Shown here one piece after another: positions 36,177-49,167 of a stretch of 64,000 bases of DNA; positions within the stretch are counted from its first letter, which is position 1; the number at the start of each line of letters is the position of its first letter. The translations under genes were made by a program, and so were the position numbers. This stretch comes from Atopsyche davidsoni (taxonomy: Eukaryota; Arthropoda; Insecta; Trichoptera; Hydrobiosidae). Where the stretch lies: contig JAILWY010000018.1 of NCBI GenBank assembly GCA_022113835.1, positions 16,198,501 to 16,262,500 of the forward strand. The letters run 5' to 3'. The notes below the pieces were generated by a model, which saw only the letters and a program-made list of their open reading frames with translations, did not search any database and had not been told where the DNA came from.

Positions 36177-37849
36177 GCACCTGGCCGCGCCGCGCCGCGC
36201 TCCGCCACAACGCTCCAATGCGCCCGCGACCTGCCGTCGTCCCGCTGCACTTGTCGCGCTCGATCATCCGATCTCCAATACACTACTCGTGATAAACGTT
36301 TTGAATCATTATCTTCGCCCTTTGTTATCACAAAAATCACATTTGCTCAGAAACTACTGAATTGTAAAAAAAATACGTTTTCTGAACAAATATTTTTTTT
36401 TGGTCCAAAGCAATACAGCGGAAGAAATTGTTTTAGTATAATTTTTAAAAATCGAACATCACATTTTTTTATCATCAATATGTAATAACACAAAGTAAAT
36501 ATTCTATTCAAAATAATTTACAACGATACTTACATTTTCAGTACCTCTACTTTTAAAATAAAAAAATATTATTTTATCCTCTTACAAATATAAGTAGCCA
36601 AATGGCTAGGAGATTACGGTCGTGATAGGAATCTCCTAGGTATGTCCAAAAAATTTAATGTGTATTCATCCATAGATTGTATTTTTCACAAAGTCAGCGA
36701 TTTCCGTGTGTTTTGCTCGTTGTGTTTTCAATAAAATATTAAATATTTAGCGCGTACGGAGTTGTGCATCTCGGATGAAATATGGAAATGGGTTTCTTTG
36801 GGAGTGTGCAGTAGTGAGGGAACCTCTCGGCGTATCCGAACTCTCGGAACTCCCTCGCCTGCACACATAACTGTCAAGATTCTCAGGATAGATTTTTTAT
36901 TTTTATTCGATCGCCGGGGTAACAGGTAAAAAGGTGTTATTAAATTTAGGAATTCGACTTCGTTAGGATTCAGCTGAAGCGTGAGCAGTCAGAATTGTCC
37001 AGACTGCGTCGTTTCTCAAACTTTTTTCAATATTTTTTTATGATGATTTAATTAGATTATAATAAATAGTTAAAAACTGTTAAGCTTAGATTATTTCTTG
37101 TTAAATATTCAAATTCTAGATTTTTATTATGTTCAAAGAAATTAAATTATTTTTGAACTGTGGTCAATTATGCAAAATGCAAATTTCAGCCACAATATTC
37201 AAATATCCACTGTAAATTGTAAAGAAATTGTTTAAAACTTTTTTTCGAATTTTCTAAAAATAGCATCCTAAGATATATAACAATCATGTTTCGGATTGAA
37301 GTTCACAATTCTTACCTCTTCTCCTGGCGTGAGAAAAGAAGTAGCTACAGGAATAATAATAAAAAACACTTAATAAAATTAGTACTTTATTTAATAATTT
37401 ACTTTTAAAAATACACTAGACTTTTGCGTCAGTAGCTCTCTCTCTCTCTTTATCTGCCATTGCAGCGACAGCGCAACATGATTCATTCAATTTATTCAGC
37501 TGAATATTTGCGCAAGCGATTCGTTCTCGAATCCGCTCTTCCTGCGTGAGGCCTCGAGCAGACTCGATAGTCTACCGATGACTTCGAGACTCGTCTGAGT
37601 CACCGCCTCCCATTTCAAAGATTTTTTCCGCCTCCCCTCGATGATAGTTGATCAGAATCTTAAACCGTCTTCATTGATTTTTTTTTTTTTTGTAATATCT
37701 ATATTCTATATCTAAAAATTATGCAAAACAAATTGCATAACAACTAGGCGTTAACCTCCCCCCCCCCCCTCCAACGGTCGATGGCGACATTTGCTATGAT
37801 TCTCTCGGAAGCAGCTGTACTTTTTATATATCTATAGAAATGTTTCCCG

Positions 37850-38267
37850 TCACAGAATGACGTTTTCGGAGGCATTTTGAGTTATTAATGATGTGATTAA
37901 TAATTTCTAACGCAATTTCGATAAAAAAATAAAATTGGTACTTGTGTCAAGCTGACATAAACTGAAAATTTCTAAGAAGCATCAAAATTTGTTTTTGTGT
38001 AAAAGTTCTAAATTTGAAATTCTCGCGTTGAACAATAAAATTCTATAATTCGTACATATTGAAACTCGCTGAAGCATATTTATATAGTTTTATTAAATTA
38101 GTTTATTAATAAAAATATTATCCTATCGTCTTGAAATTCGGCACATAACTGCGGAAAAATTTACTAAACTTACATGCAAAAAATCAGCGTTGTATCTTTT
38201 AAGATATTCTATAGAAAACCAAAAAATGAAACATACACACCCACAATGGATATTATTATAGTAGATG
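37850..38267 (+). repeat. Dispersed repeat family 2, copy B
   Basis: Co-oriented with copy A and highly similar over its 3' two thirds. It has about 110 extra bases after the 5' CGTCACAGAATGACG hairpin, so either copy A has a deletion or copy B an insertion. It ends at AGTAGATG only about 70 bases before the splice acceptor of the net bHLH exon at 38335. Confidence 0.8.
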
Positions 38268-38335
38268 GGTAGAATTTTGTAACAATATCTCGATTTAGTT
38301 CCGAGAGTATAATTGACGATTTATGTCTGTTCCAG

Positions 38336-38988
38336 ATATCGCATCTCCCTACACGCCTGAGAAAGATGCCGGCTTCTGTTCAGGCGGGGAGGACGACGAT
38401 TCCGAGGAGAGCAATCGCTCCAATTCGGACGACTCCGGTCTCAAGATGGGTTGTCCGACGCACTTCAAGAGACGCCCGGTCGCGGAGGCCCCCGAGGCGC
38501 CGCCCAAGAAGCGCAGTCGCTACGCCCGCGCGGCCCAGCCCGCCCCGTGCGCCCGACTGCCGGCCCCCGCGCCCGCCCCCTTCAGCGTGGACGCCCTGCT
38601 CGGCGCCCCGCTCGCCCCGCCCCCGCCCCCGCCCCCGCCCGCGCCCCCGCCGAGGGAGCAGCGCAACTACAAGAATATGACGCGGGAGCGGCGCATCGAG
38701 GCCAACGCCCGCGAGAGGACTCGCGTGCACACCATCAGCGCCGCCTTCGACACGCTGCGCCAGTCCATCCCCGCCTACTCGCACAACCAGAAGCTGTCCA
38801 AGCTGTCCGTGCTGCGGATAGCGTGCTCCTACATCCTGGCACTGTCGCGGGTGGCGGCGGGGGAGGGCGACGACGAGGCGGGCCCCGCGGGGGACACCGA
38901 CGGGCCCTCCCTGGCCGAGTGCGTGGAGAGTGTCTCCAAGACTATTCAGACGGAAGGAAAGTTGCGAAAGCGAAGAGACGACTCCTAG
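38336..38988 (+). CDS. net: net/ATOH8-type bHLH transcription factor, bHLH-bearing last exon
   Basis: Nuclear class-A bHLH factor of the net/ATOH8 group; in Drosophila net represses vein formation. The exon follows a consensus acceptor (TCTGTTCCAG) and ends at TAG 38986-38988. An in-frame ATG at 38323 overlaps that acceptor and has weak context, so I take this as a downstream exon, though initiation there cannot be excluded. Order: acidic Ser-rich segment (GGEDDDSEESNRSNSDDSG), basic PPKKRSR, a poly-Pro linker, then the bHLH with basic region ERRIEANARERTRVHTISAA and helix 2 LSKLSVLRIACSYILALSR. The C-terminal SLAECVESVSKTIQTEGK corresponds to the tail conserved in ATOH8. NARERTRVHTISAAF is diagnostic of this family. 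The exon is strongly GC-rich. It has no close downstream neighbour; the next gene starts 5.3 kb away. Confidence 0.85.
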
Positions 38989-41900
38989 GCCGATCCGAAT
39001 CCGGTGTGACCCTTCAGTTTTCGCCGCCGAAACCCTCGCGTCGGCTCCTCGTTTGCTCGTTTTCGGCACTCCGCGATGTGACTCGTTATCGCTAACTGTG
39101 ATATAACGCATCAAGCGAGTACTCGAGTTTTAAGTATGCATCTATTAGAAATGAAAATAGTACAAATAATTTGTATGCCCTGACAACAATGCTCTGTACA
39201 TAGCAGGTATATATGAGACGACAGCGAAAAATGATAAGTTGGTATTGATTTACGAAAGGAATCGGTGTTTTATTTATGATTATTTATTCGTGTGTCATTC
39301 ATTCGGTAATTGTACATTGAGTAACTTTTTTACAGCATCATCATTGTGATGATATTTTTTTTCATGTTTTTAAAATATCTGGACCGTAATGAAAAGTGTA
39401 GACCCGCACAATTATCAGGTAAATGTGTCTGATTTACCCGATATTTATTAATATAGCGTTGTATACTTCACATACTAAATTCAATTGTCTCACCCTCCTT
39501 TTCACATTACCTAAATTTTTTTTCACAATATTTTAATTTAGAAAACAATTTAATTTATTTAACATTCCCAATATTTTAAGAAAACAAACATTTTGTACAA
39601 AAAAAATTCTGTACAGCAATAATAATAAGCAATTATGCAATGTTTTGTTTTGTTTTTCAAACTGTTAAATATTTATTCATAGATTGATAATCTACACTCT
39701 TTTAGTACGGTCTTCAAAAAAAAAATTCCAATTTATTTAATCAGCTAGATCCGGAGTCGGTATTGTCACCCCCATTGTGTCGAGACAGACTAGTTAGACA
39801 ATTTTCCATAAATGTTTTATATTCATGAGTTTTGTTTATTGAATGTAACGTAATCTTAACGAAATAGAGCATGCCAATCTTATATGTATTCTTTGTCAAA
39901 GAAAAGCTATTTATTATTGGAAAATAAAATAAAATAATTTTTGTAAAAAGGCTGCAGTTTTGCCTAGATTTATGTTATAACTATACACAAATACGCATAA
40001 TAAGTAAGTGTAAGTAAATGTTTGCAATAATGAGAATAACAAATATTGTTTGCAAACTTGTTTAGGGATTATCTCTGTCTGATATAATAATGAATGATAA
40101 TAATTTAATGTAGTAGATGGTCTGTACATAGTAAGTATGAAAATACTATTAGATTTAGTATATGTGTGTACATTTGTGTAAATACAACATTGTAAGTTTT
40201 GTTCCTATTTACTTGTAAAAATATAGAATAGGTATTTAATAAATTGTTTAAAAATTTACTAAAGAGACTTAGTCACAATTTTGATCTTAATTATAGATAA
40301 TTATTGTATTTTGACTTATAATTTTACGCTCTCTACTAAAACGTTGCTTAAAGATTGAAAGCAACGATAATATAAAACCAATTTATTAAAACAAATCTCT
40401 CATTTTATATTTCTACACAATTAAAAAAATAGCTATAGTTAAATAACTTCATTGAAAGGGGATGCTGTGGGGTGATAAGATAACTTTTGTGAGTATAGAG
40501 TTCATGAATCAGGTCAAAGTAGTTCCCACAATGTCCCAAATATTCAACTTATATAAATTAATAATTGATCATTTTGAATATATAATCAAATTCACAATAC
40601 ATAATATGAAATGAATTAATTTTTTATAACATGTATATCAAAACCAAATTCAGCTACGAATGAAAAAAACAATTTCATTGAAATGCTTTCTGGTGTGACC
40701 AAAATTAAAACTACTCACTGTTGTGAATAACTATGGATGTTAATGATCCATCGATTTATGTAATTTTAAAAACTTTATTGGTTCACAATATTTTATATTT
40801 ATCTTGGAATGAACTCTTTTGTGAGCCGCATGCTGGTGTGCTTAAATTCTATACTAACCCAGGCATTTAATTATTTAAAATTCTCTTGCTAGTATTTATA
40901 TCCATCTTAATAGTACATTTTACATTATTCTTTTTGTAATAAGTAGTACATTAATCTCAGCATTGATCTCAATTAGTTATCATTTCAGTGAATTTTTACA
41001 GTTCACTACTTTAGTTTACATTTTTTGAGGAGGTGATATTTTCGCATAAACTTAGTTTAGTTTGTAAAACTTAGTAACTGCCATCAACTATATATTTTTT
41101 TTGTTTGTTCTTCACATAATACAAATATCAATAATTAAATATTAATAAGTCTAAGGTTGTGAATAGTTGCGGTATTTTCTTGTATTTTTAATAATGGTAC
41201 GAAATGGACACTTATCCACAAATTTAAAAGGATGAAAAATAACATTCAATAAATATGTACTATTTGTGAGAAAATTTGAAATTATGACTATTGACTTAAG
41301 AAGAAACTAATCTACTGATTGTTACAATAAATATTTGTGGGATATTTTCCTTACGAGCTTTAATATACTCTAAAATTTATATACACACGCAACAGTATTT
41401 TTTTCGAATATTTGTTACATCTAAACAGAAAAGCACTGGGTTTTCAATTTGTATTATTGTAATCTGGCTAGTTGAATTAAGTTTATAGTGATCATGAAGG
41501 TAGAGTTTTATTATTTTATCAAGGGTTTGTAAAATTACCACTTCAATAATTTAATGTTGAAAATACATACAGAGAACTCAATTACTCAAAACTTAAAGTA
41601 ACACCACAAAAATTAAATATTACATGAACAACTTTTTCAGACTTTGAAATAAATAATTAATGTCATTTGCATTAAACCTGTTATCAGCCAGAGCTATATC
41701 AAATCGTCATACTAAGTAATACGATTAGTAATGTATTGAAAAAAAAAATTTGTAGTTTTTTTTTAAACTGACTATCCTCATCTCCATTCAATCTGATAAT
41801 CGAGTCTGCAATAACATGCCTAACTATTTATTCTCAAAAAGAATTATAAATATATTGACAAGTACATTGCATCATTACAATACTGTAGAGTTACTCACAA

Positions 41901-44330
41901 TTTTTTATTAAAATGTATTGTATAGTTTTTAAGGTAATGTAAGTTATAAAAGAACAATATAAGCAATTAGGGCCCCTCCATTAAAATCTTTGTACATATT
42001 ATTTTTTTATGTAGAAATCTACTTGTATAGTTGATCTTATTTAACAACATTGCAACAGTTGTTAGATATCTACTGATTTTAATGGCAAGAAGTCATGTTC
42101 GATGGAGAATTCATACTTTTTACACTAATTTTTTTAATGTTTTAAGGTATTATCTCGCTACACAGTTATACATTCAAGTATAAAATTAAAATTGTCTTTA
42201 ATTACAACATTGACTGTCCTCATTGTTATAAAAGTGAAAAAAAATAATCCAAAATATTGAATTCTATGTGAACGAGAGAACCAATTTCTTGTCAAAAGTA
42301 ATAATCAAAATTAAGTGCAATATGTTAAACTATTGCAGTTTTTTTTATCAGTAGGCAGCAAATTTTGGTGTCCATATAATAAAACGACATCACATTAAAA
42401 AAATTCAACACTCCTTTTCGAGAAAAACTTACAAAAAAAATATTGAAAGACTGAAACAGCTTGGTTACCTACAAAAAGTTAAATAAAAATATGTATATAA
42501 AAATGTATATTAATATATAAATATATATATATATTTATATATTTATATATATATATATTTACATATTTTTGTGTATGTGTGTGAATGTATATATGTGTGT
42601 GTATGTAGTCACAATAAATAGGCGTTATGTTTGTAGAAAGACATAAATTATTATTATGTATTTTCTTTATTTTGTATCATTTGTATTTATATTGTTGTTG
42701 TATATTACAATAATTGGACTGTTATCATTAGTTGTAAATATATTGTACTATAATTAATATTTTTTCTCATTGCTGATTTTTTACATTAAATATAAATAAA
42801 TGAAAAACATATTCATCATCTTATTTAATTTAATCCAACAATCAAAATCTAAAGCTGTCTGACTGAAAATTTATTTTTAATGCAAATTTTGATAAATTAT
42901 CTTTTGGTACGAAAACCATTTCAAACATAGTTTTATATATATGTATATTTTATTACATCATGTTAGTTGTACTATTTTTTGTATGTTCATACAAAAAATA
43001 ACATGCAGAAGGTTGATAATATTTTAACGAAGTAAAGTATAATTACTAGAAAAGGTGAGAATAATTTTGCACGTGAAGAGCAGATACAACTAATTGAATT
43101 TAATTTACAAGTATTGTGCAAGTGTTTCAAGTTAAGAGGCATTATTTAGAACTATGAATTGTGTTGATTGAAAGGGTTTAAGACCTCAGAAGAAAAAAAA
43201 TAATTATCACATAAATAAATGAATAAATATCGAATATATCATATTTTGTTTATGAGTCACTGGGTACCTTTTTTTAAATACTGTCAGCCCCGAGCAACTC
43301 TTTGGACACTTCCAGGAAGAGTCACTAGGTACTATTTGATAACAATGCCACCATTCATTAGGTTGATGAGCAAAAAGTATACAAAATTTAGAAAAAAAAC
43401 CTTAGAGAATTTATTCTATTTTATTCAATATTTAAAAAAATACTCCAATGCAATAAAAATACTTATTTAAGCATTTTTTTTTACTTGAAGTATATTTATT
43501 GTATATAATGTAAACAAGCCAATGCATTAAACATTTACGAATTTATTTAGAAACGATTTACACTTGAGAACAAAATCAGCATGAGCATCAACACATTTGG
43601 TATTTGATAATACCACAGTGTGAACAATAGGTATTTGTCAATTTCATCTGACTTGTAAGTCTAGTAAAAAGACAAGACAGATTTTTGGTCTCTTCAGGTA
43701 AAAAATTATAGACAAAGTTTTATTAAATACAATGTGTATCGGACGTCAGCTAAGCGTTTTTGACACTGCCCTCACGACGGTGGAGGACTGCCTTTTTTAT
43801 GTTCCCACCGGCACGTTGGCAGCATTGTGGCTAACTTCATGAACCATATTGTTACTATCTTCATGTGCAATAAATGACAGTCGGAGTTGAGATACGAACA
43901 CAAAACGATGGCGGTTTAAGTTAACCTCTCCCTTCCCGGCACACATCCAAATCCCCATCAATTACAGTCTTTGTGCCAGAAAAGTCTGGTACACAATGGT
44001 TTGGTAAGATAATTGATTTTTGGTCTGTTGATTTTCATGATCTGTTAGGTCAGATATTTATGCACCAATATTATATATATGAGAATTTTATAATGTAATA
44101 GGTCCGAAAAAATAATTCTGACCTTTAATATAATTACAATAAAGTGAAATTTTCTTTTTGTAAGGCCAATTTTTTTTTAAATTAGGTGTGGTTGGTATTT
44201 TTTAGCATGGCAACTTAAAGCTGGCAGCACCACTGGTTTGACGTCAGGTTGACGTAAGTGAAATGTGTTTTGCTGTTTGAGCGCAGCCCACAGCGGCCCG
44301 AAGCGCGGAGATCAAATTAGTTTATTAAAA
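38989..44330. other. net 3' region and AT-rich intergenic DNA
   Basis: It holds the net 3' UTR, of unknown length, and spacer before the carrier gene. Several AATAAA signals exist from about 40 kb onward. UGUANAUA (Pumilio-type) matches occur on the plus strand at 39195, 40123, 40177, 41991, 42492, 42733 and 43500. (TA)n/(TG)n microsatellites lie at about 42485-42605. Around 43250-43330 two related TCACTGGGTACC / TCACTAGGTACT segments recur. The last 100 bases hold CRE-like sites before the carrier gene. No exon was found. Confidence 0.4.
44239..44257. promoter_or_regulatory. Tandem CREB/ATF-like sites upstream of the carrier gene
   Basis: A perfect palindromic TGACGTCA at 44239-44246 is followed four bases later by TGACGTAA at 44250-44257. 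Both lie within 95 bases of the carrier start codon at 44331. These match the CRE bound by CREB/ATF bZIP proteins. Location near the probable transcription start suggests a promoter element; binding is inference. Confidence 0.55.
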
Positions 44331-47300
44331 ATGTCGGTGGCACGGATTCCCGAAAAACCGATTCCAAATGGCATTAAATTCCTATTTGGGGGTCTGGCAG
44401 GGTATGTTTTACAATTGTTTACATTTTATTTTTTGTTTTATTTTATTTTAACAATTTAGCGAACGCGGAGATTGAAAGTGAAAGTAAGTTGGTTTTTTTT
44501 TTTAAATTTGTTCAAAATTTAATGCTGTTATTTTACTGTATATTTGTTGAGTGCATTGGTAATGTTCTGCCCTACTTTTGGTTGATTATATTGTAGTTAT
44601 TACATTTAGATGGATTTGTGAAGGTCACTATGTCAGTACTAGCTTGTTAGCTCTATTTTTGAACAATTAATAATACGATCTTTTGCACGTATTTACTACA
44701 TTATAATTCGTAGGATGGATATTGTATTTTATATTTAAGTAACTGAGAGAATGCTTGATTTTTTTTTTGTATAAACCGTTCATATATTTGATAACGCATT
44801 ATATTGTATTTTTGAAATAATAAATAAAATACGTTATTTTATTAATTTTAATTGCATATTTCATTTTCTTAAACTCAAATAAAAATTCAAATATGACAGA
44901 TTTTTTAATTTTATGGTTATAAAAATATATATTTATCATATCTTCATACGAATATCTTTTGTAGATTTTTCTTTATGTTTGTTTATACTTAAGATTCATT
45001 AATTTTAATGTGAATATATAGAATAACCTGCATTAGATAGATACACAGAAATATTTTATTTGAATGGATTATGTAAAAATTATATATCATTATATCATAA
45101 TTTACTTAGGTTTTATATTTTCAGTTTTATCACCACTTTAAAGCAGTATGGCCTATTTTTCATCACAGAAGTAACCAACCTTTTAATAGGTCTATGTTAC
45201 AACACATTGTGAGCGACACGTCTTAATCATTTTGAGGCTACATTTTGAGCCTTTGGACCACAGTGGTCAAATATCGGGCATACACATATCACTAATAAAA
45301 AAATTGGTTGGTTATTAAATCTAGTTTTAACTGACAATATCAATTAACTGTAGAATTAAACAAAAATAAATTTGTCATATCGCAATGTAAAGATTTAGTT
45401 TTGATATTCTTAAAAACAAAACTTCTATATTACATTTGGTTTCCACCAGATTATGAAACTTTAACCTTGTACTCATTATATGCACACAATAATGTTTTCT
45501 GTGCAAATTAGCATCTTGTAAATACTTTTCTGGACTGTGTTGGTACTTTACTAATGACATTGACATTGTCACAATAAGTCAGCGTTGTTTTCGTATTTGT
45601 GTTTATTCATATTCAAGTTATGTTGAATTTTTTTTATTACCTAGCTACTAAATCAGATTAATTGATTATAACAATACGTTGATCTGTACTGTATATGTCA
45701 AAAATACATAGTCGATAATGGAATATTCAAAATGTTTGTAGATAATGGGTATATAATACATATGAAATTTTTCCAAGGTACACGGAATAAGGAACGAGGC
45801 CACAATAGTCAGCAGAAGTTTAAGTCCATCTTTGTCTGTAACAAAACTAGAATTTTTTTGTTACTTTTATATTTTTACTATTAACATTCATTATGTAAAT
45901 GTATCTGTATGAAGTTATGTTCAGCTTTAATTTGGGTGTATTGTCTTATAGAATGGCTGCCACCTGCTTTGTGCAGCCCCTAGATCTTATCAAGACTCGG
46001 ATGCAGTTAAGTGGAGGAGGTCGCAGTAGTTTCTCTGTCGGTGCTGAGATTATAAAAAAGGAAGGTGTCTCAGGAATTTACACCGGTCTATCAGCTGGTC
46101 TTCTCCGTCAAGCAACATACACTACCACTCGTTTGGGCATATACACTTGGCTGTTTGACCTTGTCAAAAGGTAATTATAACTTTAGATCTAGATGTAATG
46201 TGCTCATTTAAATATAGAGAAGAAATAAGATAAGATTAAAAAAAGATAACTTTTTTAACTCATGTACTGCATTCTTAGTAAAAATACAGTTCAAAGTATT
46301 TTTTTTATCTTACAATAATCAATATTTCAATTCTAATACATGTGGTGACTGTGATCATGCTTTATGTATTAATTTTATTTCCAGCACTTATCTATACAAT
46401 ATAAGAAAATAAAGTATTGTAGAATTATTTAAATACAAAAATATAACATGAGAGTGACTGTGTTCTATGACCACAATTTACTTATCAGGCCATAAAATAT
46501 TCAGCTACTATTTTGTAACAACTATTCAATATTTTTTTCTTTGCCCAGCCATAAATATGAAAAAGGTTTTTTCTTTCATAAACACAGACAGTTTATTTCT
46601 GACCTCAAAAGTCAAACTCCATAAAGTCTTCAACATTGCAAAAACAATTTAGATAATTCTATTAATAAGACATCAAACTGAGAGCAGTGTAAAATGGATA
46701 ATAAACACGTTACAATTATACATAAACCATATTAGACGTTTAAAAAAATATATTTGAATATAAATGTACATGAAAAAAAAATGTGATTTTGAAACAGAAA
46801 TTACCTGTCCGTCCAGAAATAAATCCTAAAGACCCAATTCTATGTTTCTAATCGGTATGGATTATTTTATGTTGAATAATATTACAATTCAACATTATAT
46901 GATTGATATTATCTTTCATGTTTGGTACATACCAAGTAAGTCATAAGTGTACATAAATAATAAACTACTCTTATCATAGCTAGAGTAGTAGGAAGCCTTT
47001 TTTTCAGCATTTTTAAATTACCATCAACAAAATATGTTTTATACTTTAGCCCTGACGGTACACCCCCAGGCTTTACCACCAAGATGGGCCTGGGAGTCTG
47101 TGCCGGAGCTATTGGTGCTTTTGTCGGAACTCCGGCTGAAGTATCACTCATCCGAATGACAGCTGATGGTCGCCTGCCCTTAGACCAGAGAAGAAACTAC
47201 AAGAACGTGGCAGACGCTCTCCTGCGCATCATCCGCGAAGAGGGAGTTCTCTCTCTGTGGAGGGGGACTACACCCACCATTGGCAGGGCAATGGTTGTCA

Positions 47301-48033
47301 ATGCTGCACAACTAGCTTCCTATTCTCAAGTAAGGGGGTTTTACATAGTAAAATATTTACAATGCTAGCAGTTTTGGCATGAAGCAAAAACTAAAAGTGA
47401 AATTAGTTATTTTATGCATGTGATAAGAATTTTCTTACATTACATAGAATAAGAACTACAGTACTGAATTAAGTATAAATAAAATTCATAATTAGTACAT
47501 AAAAAACATGCATTCTTGGCTAGTAGGTGAGGTAAAAAAATTTAGGTATAATTTTTTTGTCCAAATTGCAAGTATTTATACATTAGAAGTAAAGAATTTT
47601 TGCTTGGCGAAAATTAATTTCAGAGATGGTGGTTTTTTTTTTTCAGGCTCGAGAAATGTTAAACCTGTATATTCCCGATGGAATTGGACTGCATTTTAGT
47701 GCCTCTATGGTTTCAGGATTAATTACAACAATTGCTTCAATGCCAGTGGATATAATCAAGACCAAGTAAGTGAACTTTAAAGCCTTAATATATATTTTTT
47801 TCAATTATTAATTTACTATGTTTTCATTTTTTAATTCATACATTTGTATTTTCAGAATCCAGAATAGTGCAGGCAACGTAAGCATGAAATCAGTTGTAGT
47901 TGATATTTTAAGGAAAGAAGGAGTATTGTCTCTGTGGAAAGGATTTTTACCTTATTATGCAAGGTTAGGTCCTCACACCACTCTGACTTTCATTTTCCTA
48001 GAGCAGATGAATGCTTGGTATAAATCTGTCTAA
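44331..48033 (+). CDS. Mitochondrial 2-oxoglutarate/malate-type carrier (SLC25 family)
   Basis: Six-helix inner-membrane carrier of the SLC25 family, closest in feel to SLC25A11, which exchanges 2-oxoglutarate for malate. Five exons: 44331-44401, 45952-46170, 47050-47329, 47647-47765 and 47856-48033, 288 residues. All three signature repeats are visible: QPLDLIKTRMQ near residues 32-42, TPAEVSLIRM in the second repeat, and MPVDIIKTKIQ in the third. GIYTGLSAGLLRQATYTTTRLGIY and LWRGTTPTIGRAMVVNAAQLASYSQ are typical of SLC25A11, as is the C-terminal YYARLGPHTTLTFIFLEQMN. It is shorter than the roughly 314-residue vertebrate protein, mainly in the third-repeat loop. Insects carry several paralogues, so the exact member and substrate are uncertain. 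AATAAA at 48813-48818 is a candidate end. It converges on the Slob-type gene. Confidence 0.9.
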
Positions 48034-49167
48034 CATGATCTGTGACTATCACTTTCCATATGGAAGTTTTAAAGCTCTTTTTAAGTGATAATACACCAAC
48101 CCAGTGAACTGTAGAGGCTCCATAAATTATTTTTTTTAATGAACGTTGAAAATAATAACTTTGATGCATTTATCTATATATGCTTCCACATTTGGTTTTA
48201 ATCCTGTACAAATAACCAGATTTTCAGCAATATTTTTTGATACTCCATTTTTAATAGAACCCAAGAAAGTTTAAAGATTTTTTTTTAATTAATTTATTTT
48301 CTAAATCAAGCTTAGTTGAAGTCTTAAAAATATTTTGTTTTTGTCAACACTTGAGTTAATCAATGTAATGATGAAAGATGACAATATTAATATGCAACTA
48401 TAAATTAAAACTAAACAATTTAATATAATTCCAATTTAATATGAAGTATTTACATCAGTATGATTTGTCACTGAAAAACAGACATATCTTTTGGTCATCG
48501 TTATTATATTCTACCTCGAATATTAGAGTATTATCATTAATTTAATAACAAGATATATTTTCAAGATAATATTAAATGTACATTCTAGATTAAGTATATT
48601 TGTTTAATTATTGATACTGCCTAATTCTAATGTTTCGTTTATGTACATAAAAAAAATTGTATAAAAATGCTATCATATTTATGCAAATTATCCTTGCTTA
48701 TATTTTCAATGAGAGTTTTGTACAATATTTTTGTAATACATACTATTAATTTATAACAGAATACTACACCAGTTTGCATAAAAACAAGAAGCCATAAATA
48801 AGTAAAATTGTAAATAAAAGAGCAATGAGAAAAAAATGTAAATTCTTGTGAAAATTATATGAGATTAAAATAATATACATACTTTTTACAATTACTTTTG
48901 TACTTAATTATTATTTTAAATATGTCAAATTATCAATATCAAACTTAAAAATGGTAATTCATCACAATATTCAAACACTGCAAATTATTATTAATTAAGC
49001 CGAGTACACAGACTACAAAATAAATTCTCATTTTAGTGTCCAATCCATCTGAACCAGTAATAAAAAAGAAAAAAATATATAATTTTTTTTTAAGAAAAAT
49101 ACTATTTGTCCTTCAAATAGATTTTTACTTTAACAAAAACATAAAAATATGAAAATTCATACAGTGA
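48034..49167. other. Convergent 3' region carrier/Slob
   Basis: 3' UTR sequence of the carrier (first AATAAA at 48813-48818) and of the minus-strand pseudokinase gene. AT-rich, no exon, no repeat recognised. Confidence 0.45.

Larger units (their letters stand above)
28561..38335. other. Gene-free presumed intron/regulatory domain of net
   Basis: No exon with protein homology was found here. The stretch alternates AT-rich DNA with discrete GC-rich patches at about 29640-29700, 30000-30140, 30860-31000, 31560-31930, 32230-32420, 34570-34800 and 35960-36280. The patches carry E-boxes and G- or C-rich minisatellites, and two copies of dispersed repeat family 2 are present (these parts are annotated separately). 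A poly-C run of about ten bases lies near 37760 and a (CT)n run near 37435. Long open frames in the GC patches are shadows of composition. Confidence 0.45.

Noticed and set aside
38380..39114. Long open frames antisense to and overlapping the net bHLH exon
   Set aside because: Caused by high GC at third positions of the real exon; no domain on the other strand or frame.
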